From the NCBI GenBank assembly GCA_020744425.1, contig JAGMUV010000045.1, forward strand, positions 62,001 through 126,000: a stretch of DNA of 64,000 bases, given 5' to 3'. Source of the stretch: Dactylonectria macrodidyma (lineage: Eukaryota; Ascomycota; Sordariomycetes; Hypocreales; Nectriaceae). This document shows, piece after piece, positions 11,089 to 22,599 of this stretch. Below the pieces are notes generated by a model. That model was not told the DNA's origin. It searched no databases and saw only the letters and a program-made list of their open reading frames with translations. The translations under genes and the position numbers were made by a program. Within the stretch, counting starts at the first letter, position 1, and each line of letters opens with the position of its first letter.

Positions 11089-12461
11089 CTAAGCTTCAGG
11101 CTTCCTCCCGTAAACTGAACGTCTAACAGAGTATCAGCACATTGAGAACAAAAACGGGGTGGCGGAGAATACATTGACCAGTAGGCATGGATTTTCGGAT
11201 TGTTCAAATCCTTCCTGACGTCAACCAGGAAAACGTTAACCTCCTCAGGAGTCCAGCCAAGGCACCTTGTAAACAAAGCCATTGAAAGCCCCTCAAGAAG
11301 GTCGTCTGTGTTCATGTTGCTCCATTCTCCAAGCTCCTTAAATCTTTTCTCCTTGGGCCAGCGATTTGTCGGCCATTTAAATGGCGTCTCCTTGATATCA
11401 ACGAATCCAACCTCGGCCATAAGGTGTTTGAGTTGATTGGTCTCTATGAAAGGAGTTCCGTGCTCTTGGGCCGCCTTGGCTAGAAGAGCACACCATTTCC
11501 GAAGAGCATGATCTTTGGTAAGAGTGTTGTCGTCTGATTGCATAGATATATCGACGTCCTGGAGCTCAGCATAGCCACCCAGCGTAAGATTTCTAGTCAA
11601 ATCAGGGGTTGCCAACTTATTCACCAAACCGTAAAACAACTCACTCAAAAATCTTACGTAAATACTCTGGCCAGTTCTTGACTGAGACGTTCATCATTCT
11701 GCTGTGAATATAGTCAAAAGGCTGAGAATAAGTCCAGTCCTCGTCGATGTCGTCGATCTCAAACTTTAGATTCGGGGGCACGCTGCTTGAGTTTGAGTCG
11801 TCGTCCGTCTTTCATGTGGGAACTCATTTCATACAATTCCGGTTGGGTAGGAGACAGATCGACCCCTATCACCTACGTAGATTGTTAGCCTTGGTCGCTC
11901 TTTACTCTAAGATACTTCCTCTCACCTCAGTCTCGGGATGTTCGTCAGCAAAGTCGACCGCCCAAATGCCTGTACCGGTACCCAGGTCGAGAACCCGGCC
12001 GGTCTTGAATTCTGGAAGGTTCGGCGGGGAGAGACCAAGCTTGTTGTCAAAAGTGAGGAGGAACAGATTGTGCTGCAAGTCTGAAGAGATCAAGTGTAAG
12101 AATTTTGGACAGTGGAGGAGCGTACTATATTACCTAGTCTGTTGTTCTCCGTTTCGTCATTGGGCATATAGTATTCTACAGCAGGTAAAAAAGGCTGTGA
12201 GTGCTAGAAATCTCGTTAGGGACAAACGCATAGCAACCTACTTCCGTCCTTGTATGCGTGGTATGTTCTCCCGTTTTCGATCCGATAATTGAGAATGGAG
12301 CTGGTCACGCTAGCAGTTGATGACGTGTTGTCCTATGTCATGGTTTATATCAGCGATTGCGTTCTTTCACAGCACGTCAGGGTAGGCAAGATGCCATCCA
12401 TACATACATCTCCAACTGCCGAGTCTCGATCGTCGTCAACCTCAATTGAGGGTTAGCTCAT
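11089..12461 (-). pseudogene. LaeA/UMTA-type SAM-dependent methyltransferase, nonsense at codon 3
   Basis: A class I SAM-dependent methyltransferase of the fungal LaeA-like group. Eight exons can be assembled: MS-stop-PSIEVDDDRDSAVGD; TSSILNYRIENGRTYHAYKD; YYMPNDETENNRL; DLQHNLFLLTF with SAM motif VLDLGTGTGIWAVDFADEHP; VIGVDLSPTQPE; VPPNLKFEIDDIDEDWTYSQ; a long exon starting LTLGGYAELQDVDI with WPTNRWPKEKRFKELG; and a last exon ending VYGRKPEA at 11091-11089. All seven introns have GT and AG ends. The only lesion is TAA at 12455-12453, the third codon after the best ATG (12461), easily derived from CAA. No later Met precedes the conserved region, so translation would be lost unless another start is used. 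Family members often influence secondary metabolism, but no cluster is next to it. Confidence 0.85.
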
Positions 12462-13539
12462 GTTCGTATCGTACAGAGTCGTGGAGAAGAGGTTATACGT
12501 CAGCCTGTATGACAGGGTCTGCACCGGGTGTGGCCATTTCGCTAAGCATGAAACAGCTTCAGTTGCGCGCTGAGGTCCTTCGCTAAGTGGGTGTTGAGGT
12601 TGGGGGAGAGATTTACCTGGGTTTTGTCTCTCAAGGATGGCGGGGAGGTTGGATTTAATACAGCGGGCCCCCACCCTTGTTTGTTACCCGAAGGAGCCAA
12701 TGATGCTTCATTTAGGTGTGGCGTTGTTGTCTCTCCTCTCATCAGGAGTACGTGTCCCACCAACAGTCGCACCAGGATCGCGTATCCCAGCCAATCAAGT
12801 GTTCTGTTTGCCCTGAAACGAAGAATGAGTGGAAGGGTTTACTACCGCTCCCGAGTTGCCAGCGATTTTTGCCTGCCGTCACACTGCCAAACTCCCCGCC
12901 AAGACTCCCTCTGATTGGCTTTGCTGATTTGTACGGTAACGTGATTTGCCCCGCCGAGCTGCCGTGGGGTTAGGGCCGTGCTCGTGCGCCCCAAGGGGCT
13001 TGCTCCTTCCTTACCCCTGGCCACGTTGCCTGCCGATTGCCGATTGGCTGCGTTGCCTGGCATTTGACATCCAAATGCCGTCTTCTCCAAACATGGATAT
13101 GCCTGCTGTTGGAAGATGACCCTGTATTACGAAACCTCTGATAGTCTGATATCATGACCTTAGTCAGAAAGGGGGGTAAGAAAACCCCTCTCTGACCGGC
13201 CCGGTCCAACCGGGCCAAGCAATCATCAACATCATCATCTGCTTTAAACACTATTACCCTGATTAAATTGACCGTATCGGATCCACCACCTGGTTTTAAA
13301 TTTCGAGTCTCTCCACTTGTTTCACAAACTCTAGGTTTAATCATCATGACGAAGTTGGCCCCTATATCTCTTGATCCAGAGGGATTAGTGTCTGCTAAAA
13401 GCGAAGATGGCTTCATGGTGCTCCGGGTGCATGAAACCGTGGAATCGTATTCGGTATAAGACTTGTGATGGCTGCCGACGTCGGAGAGTTCAAACTTATT
13501 GTTCATCACGGGTGCGTTCGAGTCGGGGCCGCGACAAAG
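12462..13539. other. Intergenic, no gene recognised
   Basis: Long open frames on the minus strand (for example 13509-12970) have low-complexity composition and no domain. I see no RNA gene or repeat of note. Confidence 0.4.
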
Positions 13540-14289
13540 TCAGCCCAGCACCACGCTCAGGGAGAAAGAGACGTAATCCTCCACCTTTACGTCCGAAAGC
13601 CGGAGGGCAACGAACGGCAGATCCTGACAGAGCACGAGAGGCCTTGGATCAAGCCCTGTGTAGTAGCAAATATTAATTCTATGCATAACCTCGCTCGCCC
13701 CAGAGGACATACCTTCCTCAGTTGCTTTCCCGTCCTTGGAAACGCAAATCTTCCTATGCACCTTCCAATCCGCCTTCTGGTGCTCTTTCCCACAGTATGC
13801 CACAACTTTGCATCGCCCACATCTATTGGTCGCTTCCGTCTTCCCACATATCTTGCAAGACATAATTTCCATAGAGGCGCTAGATTCCGAAGCTCCTCGT
13901 CCCTGACCCTCTCGTACAACCACGGACATCATGTCCTCGACTTGCTTCCGTATCTGGATTTCGCATTGGCCTTTCCCGCATACTGGATTAGCCCATATAG
14001 CAACGAAAGGATCCTCCACAATGTGAACCCAGGACATGGGGGTCTGCAAGACTGTCACAGTGGGCGAGCCACAATTTCCGCATAGAGTATTTGAGGCTGC
14101 GCGACAGGCAGCTTCATGCTCTTTCATGATGGGCCGTAGTGCATCCACAAAGCGATTGATATACCCAGCGTCTTCTTGTGCGGCTTGGGCATCGGCGGTG
14201 ACAAGACTGCGGGGAATATTGTGAATGTATTTGAGCTTCGCGGGAGCCCTTTCACAGTGGAATTCAAAGCGAACTGGGCAGGTGGCCAT
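13540..14289 (-). CDS. MYND-type zinc-finger protein
   Basis: A 249-residue open frame. Residues about 144-182 form a MYND zinc finger (CKICGKTEATNRCGRCK, then YCGKEHQKADWKVHRKIC) with all seven Cys and the His in place. An N-terminal segment with two further Cys pairs (CGNCG and a later Cys) precedes it. MYND fingers bind proline-rich peptides in protein-protein contacts. Fungal proteins of this layout are common and mostly uncharacterised. The start at 14289 is the first Met, and CPVRFEFHCERAPAKL follows directly. The last 60 residues lack family features and may be intron read-through, so the true C-terminus may be earlier. Confidence 0.8.
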   Translation of the reverse strand: MATCPVRFEFHCERAPAKLKYIHNIPRSLVTADAQAAQEDAGYINRFVDALRPIMKEHEAACRAASNTLCGNCGSPTVTVLQTPMSWVHIVEDPFVAIWANPVCGKGQCEIQIRKQVEDMMSVVVREGQGRGASESSASMEIMSCKICGKTEATNRCGRCKVVAYCGKEHQKADWKVHRKICVSKDGKATEEGMSSGASEVMHRINICYYTGLDPRPLVLCQDLPFVALRLSDVKVEDYVSFSLSVVLG

Positions 14290-15057
14290 GATCGAAGGAT
14301 AACATCCCGAATAGAGATCGCATCGTTGATCTTAGCAGGAAAGCCGTAAATGGATTCTGGCTAATTCGTTTGCTGCTTTACTTCTGGGTAGGTGCTGACG
14401 ATTTGACCTCTTCTCCTAGATGGATGGCTCAGCAAACTTTCGTGGCGTTTCAGGGCATCAGCGTGCGAAAGCGCGCGTCACCAGTCTATGGAGATTGCGG
14501 CCTTGGCCAACACATAACCACTGCGAAAAAAGTACCGACATGTGATGCATGCGAGTAGTGAGGTCCGACGATTTCCCCGCCAACAATGCTCTACCGTACA
14601 GTATGTAAGCTAGGCGGGCATTGAGTTTGGAAAAGACAAATTCGCAGCGACACCACGCCGTCTTTCGTGGTCTGTTAGGTAGCCTGATTGAGAAGAGGGC
14701 GCCTCTTGGGTGGTGGGGAAACATGACTCCTTATCATCCTATTTAGGGGACCTGTAATTCTATTGTAGTCGACCAATCACATGTTGAAGCTGCCTTTCAA
14801 TGGCCCCTAAAGTGACCCCCCCGCGAGATATGCTTGGGAGAAGGAGAAAACCAAGGCAAAGGCTTGATGTATCTGCTGTGTGATAGCCGCCGATCCTTTT
14901 GTAGATATGATATACTAGATCCCATACTTGTTCTCAAACATCTGCACTGCCACCCTCTGCTGAGTCTCTCCTAACTCTTGAAGATCCATCCATATTTCGT
15001 TCAAGTCCATCAGCCTAGCTTTGACTTGCTGCTGTCCCCTTTGTGTGAGAAGCACCT
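14290..15057. other. Intergenic, no gene recognised
   Basis: Separates the MYND gene and the RING gene, both read leftwards. Only short open frames without domains are seen. Its left part should hold the MYND promoter. Confidence 0.4.
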
Positions 15058-15530
15058 TCAAAACAGCCACAACCTCAGGCTCGTCCAAAACCACGACTCA
15101 GAGGCTGCCTGGACAGCATGGATTACTTCTCTGACGCAGTATGGACACTTGACCGGTTGCTCAGGAAGAAACAATGCAGAGCCAGTCCTATATATACCAA
15201 GACCATGCGCACAGGTATAGCATAGTGTATGGCCGACAAGAGTGGGCGAGGAACCATTCCCACAGGCAAGGAGGACGACAGTAATATCCTCTTCGTAACA
15301 AATTGCGCAATCTCCCTCCCAGTCATACTGACGAACCATCAGGTGACCCTCCAAACTCTGAAGATCTCCACAGGCATCGCAGAGGAGCTATAGCATCGTC
15401 AACGGAAGAACTTAGGTACTGAGGTGAACCCTACAAATTCCGAGTTCAAGCGGCGTAATTTCGGGCCCGGATTGAGATAGGTGAGGCACTGTCCGCATCG
15501 CTTCTCCATCTGGTTTTCATTATGATACAT
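15058..15530 (-). CDS. Small RING-like zinc-finger protein, 141 aa
   Basis: Two exons separated by a 47-bp intron (15388-15434, GTAGGG to TATAG). Exon 1 starts MYHNENQMEKRCGQCLTYL and the junction gives LLCDACGDLQSLEG. Exon 2 carries CAICYEEDITVVLLACGN, GHTLCYTCAHGL and KCPYCVREV, which is a RING-type Cys/His arrangement preceded by an extra pair of Cys-x2-Cys knuckles. RING domains usually act as ubiquitin ligases, but with this short length the function is inferred only. Both exons are open and in phase, so the gene appears intact. It lies on the same strand as the MYND gene. Confidence 0.72.
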
Positions 15531-15869
15531 GTTGATTGAGAGTCTTGATCGTAAGGAGGTAGTAGCGAAGAATTGCTGGCGCGAAGGTGTTGTGGAATGG
15601 TGTGGCGTCGTTAGAGAGGGACAAAACTTTTGATGTGAGCCTCCGTAATCATGAGCTATTCCTCTTCGGAGCCGAATGTGCTGCGCGCGGTGGCTGAAAC
15701 GCGAAGAGGACAGACAGGGGGATCGATAGCGCGTGTCTGCCTAACATCATGTCAGCATCCTCGAATCCTTCCGCCCTCATTTCTTTCTCGATGATTTGTT
15801 TACTTCATTTCAACCGCAACCTCAACCTATACATATTACATGCATCGAATCTCGTAGCAGCTGGTTGCA
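15531..15869. other. Divergent promoter region
   Basis: Lies between the leftward RING gene and the rightward membrane-protein gene, so it should contain both promoters. No coding sequence is seen. Confidence 0.45.
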
Positions 15870-17309
15870 ATGAACTCAGCAAGCCCTGAGCGCCGTCCCG
15901 AGGAGACGACACCCCTCCTGTGGCCGACCTCGAACCAGCGAGACGACGCAGCTGGTAATAATAGAAGGCCGTCGTCGCCGTCGTCTCCCGCAGATGAACA
16001 CCGAGTCGTGGCCGGAGAAGACGCCGTGGCCGAGGCATCGCCGTCTTCGTCGCGCTACAAACTTCTCTTCCCTGCCACCTCGCTCGCTACCGGCATCGCT
16101 ACACTGGCCTTCTTGTTCGCCGAGATGGTGCTCGCGGGGTTCGGAAGGTCGAATTTCGATTACAGCGACTGGCAGATGCGGGATTTCGAGGCAGGCTTTC
16201 TATCCATATTCCATACTCCATACAGGCCTGTATGGAATATGGAATATGGAATGCACCTCGTATGGAAGCTTATTCCATACGTATGGAATACAAAAAATGA
16301 CGTCATCTCTCACACTGCTACTATCGTAAAGAATCAGGTTTAGGAGCTCTGCAATTCAGTAATTATACAGTGGTTTACCTGCTGTCGGCTGCAGACAGAG
16401 CTGAGTTTGAAGTATGAAACAGCATAAACGAGGGGTTTGGGATCACTCTGAAACAGACTGCAGTAGCGGGGATAATATTTTCCGGAATAATCCATTATTC
16501 CATACGTATGGAATACGGACGGCCCGTATGGAATATGGAATATGGAGTATGGAACATTCCATACTCCATCACTTATTCCATACGAGTATGGATAGAAAGC
16601 CTGTTTCGAGGGTCTCATGTTCTGGGCAGTGAGTTTCTCCTTCCTTTCCTAACGAAAATCCGTGAATACGCATACTGATCTTATGCTCTGGTAGGGCGCG
16701 CTGTCCATCGTCTATCTCTTCGGCAACTTCATCTGCATATGGCGCACCCGCAAGCCCTTCTACTCTGTCATCAATGCCACCGTACTTGGATTCTTCGCTT
16801 ACGTGGTTGTCGGGGTCGTCGCGCAACTAATGTCCGGCTATGCACCTGATTATTGCCGTTATGTCAATAGGCCTCAGCCCGGTGATGACGATTCTGACGG
16901 TGATTACGGCGTTAATATACTGTCTCGATCTTCTGGGTCGATGGAGGAGTGCCAGAAGTGGGCTCTAAAAATGCAGGTGTTCAAACAGATTTTGATCTAC
17001 CTGGGAGCCTTTTACGGGTGAGTAATTACCACCATGCGACCCAGACGATAGCCCATCTCTCAATTTGATATATGGATACTCCAGCTACGTTGACGCTGAT
17101 CTTGTAATAGCATAACCCTAACTATTCTCTTCTTCATCTCGGCATACGATGCATTCGTCGCCACGAAAAGATTTCTGCAGTTGCTCAACGTTAACCCACG
17201 GTTCGGTGATGGCGAGGTCGCTTTCGAAGTGAGCCTACGATGGGGTTCGCATCGACGTCAGGGCACAACTCAGCCTCAGCGGAGCGAGGAGGTGGTGGCT
17301 TCTGAGTGA
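15870..17309 (+). pseudogene. Four-TM membrane protein interrupted by a MITE
   Basis: Without the inserted 412-bp element and its duplicated 8 bp, three exons join cleanly (15870-16191 plus 16612-16628; 16695-17017; 17111-17309) to 286 residues. Introns are GTGAGT..GTAG (66 bp) and GTGAGT..ATAG (93 bp). A Ser/Pro-rich, acidic cytosolic N-terminus of about 70 residues is followed by four hydrophobic segments (ATSLATGIATLAFLFAEMV; GALSIVYLFGNFICIW; VINATVLGFFAYVVVGVVAQ; ILIYLGAFYG joined to ITLTILFFISAY) and a polar tail. I do not recognise the family. With the element in place the frame runs 47 codons into it and stops, removing TM2-TM4. The intact introns and absence of other lesions suggest a recent insertion. 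Confidence 0.8.
16192..16603. mobile_element. hAT-type MITE with 8-bp target duplication
   Basis: Terminal inverted repeats CAGGCTTTCTATCCAT (16192-16207) and its exact complement (16588-16603). Flanks are an identical 8-bp duplication TTTCGAGG (16184-16191 and 16604-16611), the hallmark of hAT insertion. Each end is packed with CCATAC, TATGG and GGAATATGG words in both orientations (more than twenty in all), forming subterminal arrays. The 412-bp body has no coding capacity, so it must have been moved by a hAT transposase acting in trans. Confidence 0.95.
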
Positions 17310-20300
17310 GAACACTAGAGTTCACCCCCATCACTTTAACGTGTATGGGATGCCTATCGATAATAACCAGGCCGGGTTCTGATTCATCGTCATTCAAATT
17401 AGGAACCAAGTCAGCCCATGGCAAATAATCATATGTCATCTTTCAGCCTCATGAATCTCAAGGCGCACTACCGACGGAAGCCGTGGATTAGGGAGAACAA
17501 TGAAAGACCTACCTACCGTGTAACCAATAATTGATTCGCCGAAGCATTGTTTACCAACCAATGTATATGGTTCGCCCTGGCTTCACTCAGCCGGTGTCGG
17601 TCGCCGAACAATACGCCCCTGACCCCAACCTCTAGTATTTGTTCCCTTGCTGAGAGGCCCTCTATAATGACAAGGCTAATTGTCATCAACCGGCGCATCC
17701 TGAGACGGATCGAACCCATGTCGTAGCGTTCTCGGGGCAGCGTACCACACTTTGATCCTACCACCTCGTCGCTCTCGTGCACTCATGAGCACCTGCTGGA
17801 CGCACATGGACGCTAGGATCGTTATGGAACACTCCTCCGGGGTAGTCCCATGGTATCTGTTGGCCGAGACACTGAGGAGCGGCCACTACGAGCATACCGA
17901 AGAGAAAGGGGCACCTCCTGCATACTTCAGGGAGTCACAGCCCCTATTACTTTGCCTAGGTTATGCTGTGTCGCCACGGGGGGGGTTGGTACTGCATGCT
18001 AGGCAGGATTCCTAAGGGAATATCGAGGAAGGCATGGAGTGTATGCCTTACTGTCAGTTGCCATCAACAGCTGTCATCCTTGACTCGCTGCATTGGCAAC
18101 CTTGAGTGCAACTATAAAGCCCAGGAATTTTCCAGCTGTTCCAATCCCTCAACAGCTATCTCTCAAACCAGTCACATCACACGTTCGTATGATCGATATC
18201 ACTCAAAGCCGCCGATATCTCAAAAGAGTGGCTGGGAAGCTCCGAAGATTTAGAGATGTGTTTCGATCCGCTTAAGTCTAATAAGTAGCAACTAGACTTT
18301 ATAATGTCTCATCGACGAAAGCCTAGGTCATAGGCTGCAACTGCGTTATTGCACGAGACCGGGTGCTGTGTTTTACCCATCGGACACGGCATCTTCCTCA
18401 ACAACTATGGCTGGATGGCAGGCATGAGTGATAGATTACAGTGATAAGTTGACACATTTAATTTAGCGTTGTTTCGAAACTTCTCTCGATGAACACAGCC
18501 CGTAGGTCCGCAACGCGTAAATTTCGGAGGTAATTAGGTGTTTTTATTCTACGGTGGGTGCCTTACGTCTCTGTCGGCCATGTCGGCCAGGGCCAAAAAT
18601 GGATGGGTGGTCGGCGTCCGGAGCTCCTCGCCGGGCTTGGCCCTTCCAAAATCGAGAACTGATCGTCCCTCGGCTCCAAAAACATTCGAAAGAATCTACC
18701 AGTGTAAGTTTAGTCTCGGCTAGAAGTTCGGTACAATACGCCTGCTTGTCGCTGACTCTGATCTGAAAGCCATAGCGCGGGCTATCATGGCCAAGGTCTC
18801 AATCAGCATGATGGTTTTGATTTTTGTCACGGGCTAGATGAGATCAACTCAAGAGGTAATGCCACTGTATTGCGAGAATACTACGATGAAGAGGAAAGAG
18901 AGAAAGCGGGCAGGCGCGTAGACGCGTAGACGCGTTGATAGTCCCTGTGGCCTGCCCCGTGCGTCCTAGTTACGTATTGACCCCACCCTGGGTCCAGCAC
19001 TCCAGACGCTCCCGTCACAATTTTCGTTAACCGGGCTGAGATGCTCGACGCAATGAACATCCATTCTACTACCATCCAGCACCGGAAAGTAATAACTGAT
19101 GCTGACGAGAGTTCATTGAACACTGCGCCCCGGGAAGCCATGACAGTGCTGATGATAACTGAACTGGTATTAGCTGCCGGTCTCTAGCCGAGCCCCTAAG
19201 GTTATCCCTGATCTAGGTCCTGACTGATTTCCCCAAAGTGGTCCCTAATCTGGCCCTCTAATCCAATTCTAATCAAATAAGGCTAAACTATGTGTATGGG
19301 ACTCCAAGGAACTAGAAGAAAACGACTTAGCGCCGTGGATATGGGTGGCTCGTAATGCCCATGATGACCTTTGTTGCGCAGCAGACATCTTATAGAAGAT
19401 GCACCACTTCGACCAAACCATCTCTCGCTTGGGTAAGAAAGAGACGACAAGGACAGATGGTATGTATACAAGGTCACATTCAACACTATAGTCGACTTTG
19501 TCGGGTGGTTGACAAAGAGACGCAGCGATATCTTCACATGCCATCGAGGAATGATAACCTGCAAAGTTGGTGGATAGCCTCACCCTTGTCATCAGACTTG
19601 ATTGCACAACAGAAGCTCATTCTAGGCTGGTGTCCTACAAGATGAAAAAGAACTCCAAGACCTAATCTATTACTTTTAATGCAAGTTCGTAGCTAAGTGA
19701 AGTGCAACTGGGTACGGGGGCAACCGGAAGAAGTTAACCGTGGATAAGATCTATTATATAAATAGCAGATCATTAAGTCTACTTCATCGGGATCATCAGC
19801 TGACAAATCAATTATACCACTCTATCTCCCCTATTACCGCATTAACTGGGCCCGCCCGTACCAAATACCAGACTGATCAGCGAATTCATAGACAGAGAGG
19901 GACAGGCTAGAGCGGGGTATCAGCTCCACTGGCTGGCCACCCAGACACAAAATCACCCACAGCCATTTCTTGCCTATTTCAAAGTCCTAGCTCACTCCCT
20001 AACCTTCGCTCCGCAAGAGGGTGATGGCGAATCATCGGCTTAAGTGGGCTAAGATCGCCCAATAATGATTAGTCCTAGAAGTGCCCCTGCTTGGGCCAGG
20101 GGACTGACAGGGATTCAGGAACCGTGCTTGGTGTCCTGAAGTGATCCGTATTGGCTGACTCGGACTTTGTTCATATAAAATTCCGAGCGAGCCAATCATT
20201 GGGCGGGGCGAGTGCAAGGCTAAAAATTCCCTAATAAGGGGCGCAGCGTGCCTGCGTGCTAAGTTTCAAGTTGATGTGACACAGCACGGATTGACCTCGC

Positions 20301-21046
20301 ATGGACAAGAACCAAAGTTTTAAGGGATGGCGGTCTGGACTTGGCTGCTCCATAGCAGCGGCCCGCCGTCATCACCATTATAAACTTTGTCTTGCTTCGT
20401 GTCGCCGCTCCGCGCTTCAAGCCTTTTGACCTATGGTTGGCCCCGGGACCGATGAACAACCCAGACACGGCTCTCTTCGATGGAGATTGCGGAACCGCAA
20501 GGCAACCTTGTCTGGTTGCACCTCGTTTACAATGTCTTACTGTATGGTGTACTCGCACCCTTGCTTATCCGGGCCCAGCATTGCTATACGGCGCGGACCA
20601 CACAACATCCAGGCACCCATTCGGCGGTTTCCTTATCCGTGGTTGGCAATTGGGGATGGTAGGACTTTGGCCAATGGGGACTGTGATCTATATGCAAAAT
20701 TGGGGCGAGGCATTGGGAAGTGGGGAAGTCATATTTGACGTCGTATCAAGCTTCCCGAGTTCCAAAGGTTGCAGAAGTGAACAGATCTTGGTTCTGTAAG
20801 CGACTGGTACCAATACGAAATGTGACCTCTTTTCAACACCCCAACGTGTCTTTTGAAGCTGAATGGGTTGCGAGTACGTAATCAGATGACATCGTTCGAC
20901 CAGGCAACAATACGCCCTGATGCTATAAGTACTCGCTGTATACTTTGGGCAGTCGCACTCTGTAAAGTCTTTTGAGATAATTTTTTTTTCAAAAGAACCA
21001 TATCCAATCCAGTCACTCAGTCAGCCGACTAGTCAAGCCTCCCAGC
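17310..21046. other. Long gene-poor region
   Basis: About 3.7 kb without a recognisable gene on either strand. Open frames are short, and the longest (20392-20799 +) has no domain. A B-box-like GGTTCGATCC on the minus strand near 17715 is not part of a foldable tRNA. A short tandem GCGTAGAC occurs near 18915. Confidence 0.45.
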
Positions 21047-21701
21047 ATGCGCAGCTTTGTCATATCTCTCTGTGCGACTGTGCTCGCATCGTCCGTCTCG
21101 GCATTTGACATTTGTAGAGCGCTACGTAAGTATCAAATCACTCTTTCTGAACGCTGAGCTTTCTCTAATAAGTACGAAGGATGCATTGAGCCATCAGATA
21201 GTCCCGCAGTTCTCGTCACACTCCAAGTCCCGGCCGAAAACCGTCTTTATGAGCCCGTGAGTATTTTCATTACCAAAGTCCCAGATTGCTAGAAGTTGAA
21301 CCCCCTTCCAGACTATTCGCGTCGACCTTGATGAATCAGACGAGGTTTGTGACCCATCTCGGGTCCAAATGTTCGGCCAGTCGCTCCCCATTGATGAAGA
21401 TGGCCGCGGAAGCGGAACTCTCTTCGCAATGCCTAACCTTTCCATTACCGCCAATTGGGAGTTCTCTTGTGCAACACCTAAAAACGCCTCTACTGAGCAC
21501 AGACTTCACTTCGCAATCAGCTCCATTGATGGCGAAGAGGTTCCAGAAACAGGCTTTGTTACGAGGTTCCGACAAATCTGGCCCATTGTCTTCACCAGTG
21601 TTGAAAGTTCGGCACTTGCAAAGGATCCCGAATACTCGCGAGGTACACTGCACTATGGACCTGAAGGGCGCCGACAGACTACTTTGAGTAATGAGCTTTG
21701 A
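21047..21701 (+). CDS. Secreted protein of unknown function, 181 aa
   Basis: Three exons (21047-21125, 21180-21256, 21312-21701) join in phase across introns with GTAAGT..GAAG and GTGAGT..CCAG. The product begins with a classical signal peptide (MRSFVISLCATVLASSVSAF, cleavage likely after the SVSA). It continues DICRALRCIEPSDSPAVLVT and then IRVDLDESDEVCDPSRVQMF, with a few Cys that could form disulfides. No catalytic motif is recognised. The size and signal peptide fit a small secreted protein. It ends just upstream of a decayed carbohydrate-binding sequence on the same strand. All exons are open. Confidence 0.65.
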
Positions 21702-22254
21702 AGTTGGAAATATCGGGTTGGCGGAGACGGTGTCCACGTCGGAGCTATCGTTGCAACAGGCAAGTGAGCAATGATGGCACAGCAAAGTGGTTACCCTCGG
21801 TCGATGACGATTTGCTGGTGCTCAAGATATACTCGCCATACTTCCATCTAAGACATGCATGCTACAGGTAACCAGTGTTTCAACTTCCATGTGCATGTAC
21901 TTGTCGTGCGAGACTGTGATGAAACGTACTGATTCGGCTGTTGTAAGTTGGAACGTAGAGTTCTACCGCCCCATTGGCTCGCCTCGCCTCCTCACTTCAT
22001 GGGATGGCTGTATCAACCGACTTCCATCTCTTGTAGTACTCTGAGCAAAACTCAGTGCACAGCAGGTGAAATTCTTTGACCCAAACTTCAAACATAATCA
22101 AGTGGCGATGCGAGCAGCGGTTTTCGTTTGCTGCTTGGCAAACATGTACTTCAAGATTGCCAAAATGGCTTTGTGTGACGGTTGGGCTTACACTAGGGGT
22201 CTAGGGTAGGAAAGTACGAACAAAATAGTAACAGCTACAACAACATCTTGTAGC
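21702..22254. other. Probably eroded coding sequence
   Basis: Short plus-strand blocks look coding (for example KWLPSVDDDLLVLKIYSPYF near 21790) but cannot be joined into a domain I recognise. They may be the rest of the glycosidase whose C-terminal module follows. Confidence 0.3.
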
Positions 22255-22545
22255 TCACAATACATTAACTACGACTATGCATTCACCACTGCATGGGAAT
22301 GGGGCTCCAACACCAGAAACATGACCATTTCCGTCAATGGCGGCGATGCAAAGCGGTGGGAGTTCCCCGTCTCGGGCGGTGATTGGTACGAGACTGGACG
22401 GATGACGATCGAAGGTTGATGGTTTAGCGGAATCCACGACTAGGATCTTTTTGCCGCTGCTCGAGGCACTGACTGAGCTGATAGTCGCACTCGCGAGTCT
22501 TGGTTGATTGCAATTGCGAAAGTAGAACCAGACAACTTTCGGACC
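22255..22545 (+). pseudogene. CBM35-like module, remnant of an alpha-galactosidase-type enzyme
   Basis: The plus-strand frame reads NYDYAFTTAWEWGSNTRNMT, then VNGGDAKRWEFPVSGGDWYE, then TGRMTIEG and a stop at 22417. This resembles the C-terminal carbohydrate-binding module of fungal GH27 alpha-galactosidases (pattern N-M-T-I-x-V-N-G-G...W-x-F-P-x-x-G-G-D-W-x-E...). One extra base after the Glu codon breaks the expected VDGF continuation, and the rest fades out. No catalytic domain is visible upstream. The family assignment is from memory of the module and is moderately sure; the decay is clear. Confidence 0.5.
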
Positions 22546-22599
22546 CGGAATAAAATGCATGGGCTACCTTGGTCAGTTAGCTAGATGGTTGACTTTAAA

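Noticed and set aside
12970..13509. 179-codon minus-strand frame
   Set aside because: No domain, uneven composition and no supporting start context or splice structure.
17690..17760. Possible tRNA on the minus strand (GGTTCGATCC)
   Set aside because: The T-stem bases do not pair, and no A box or acceptor stem could be found at the right distance.
20392..20799. 135-codon plus-strand frame, with competing frames of similar length
   Set aside because: All three plus frames are open over part of this stretch and none resembles a known family, so no gene was called.
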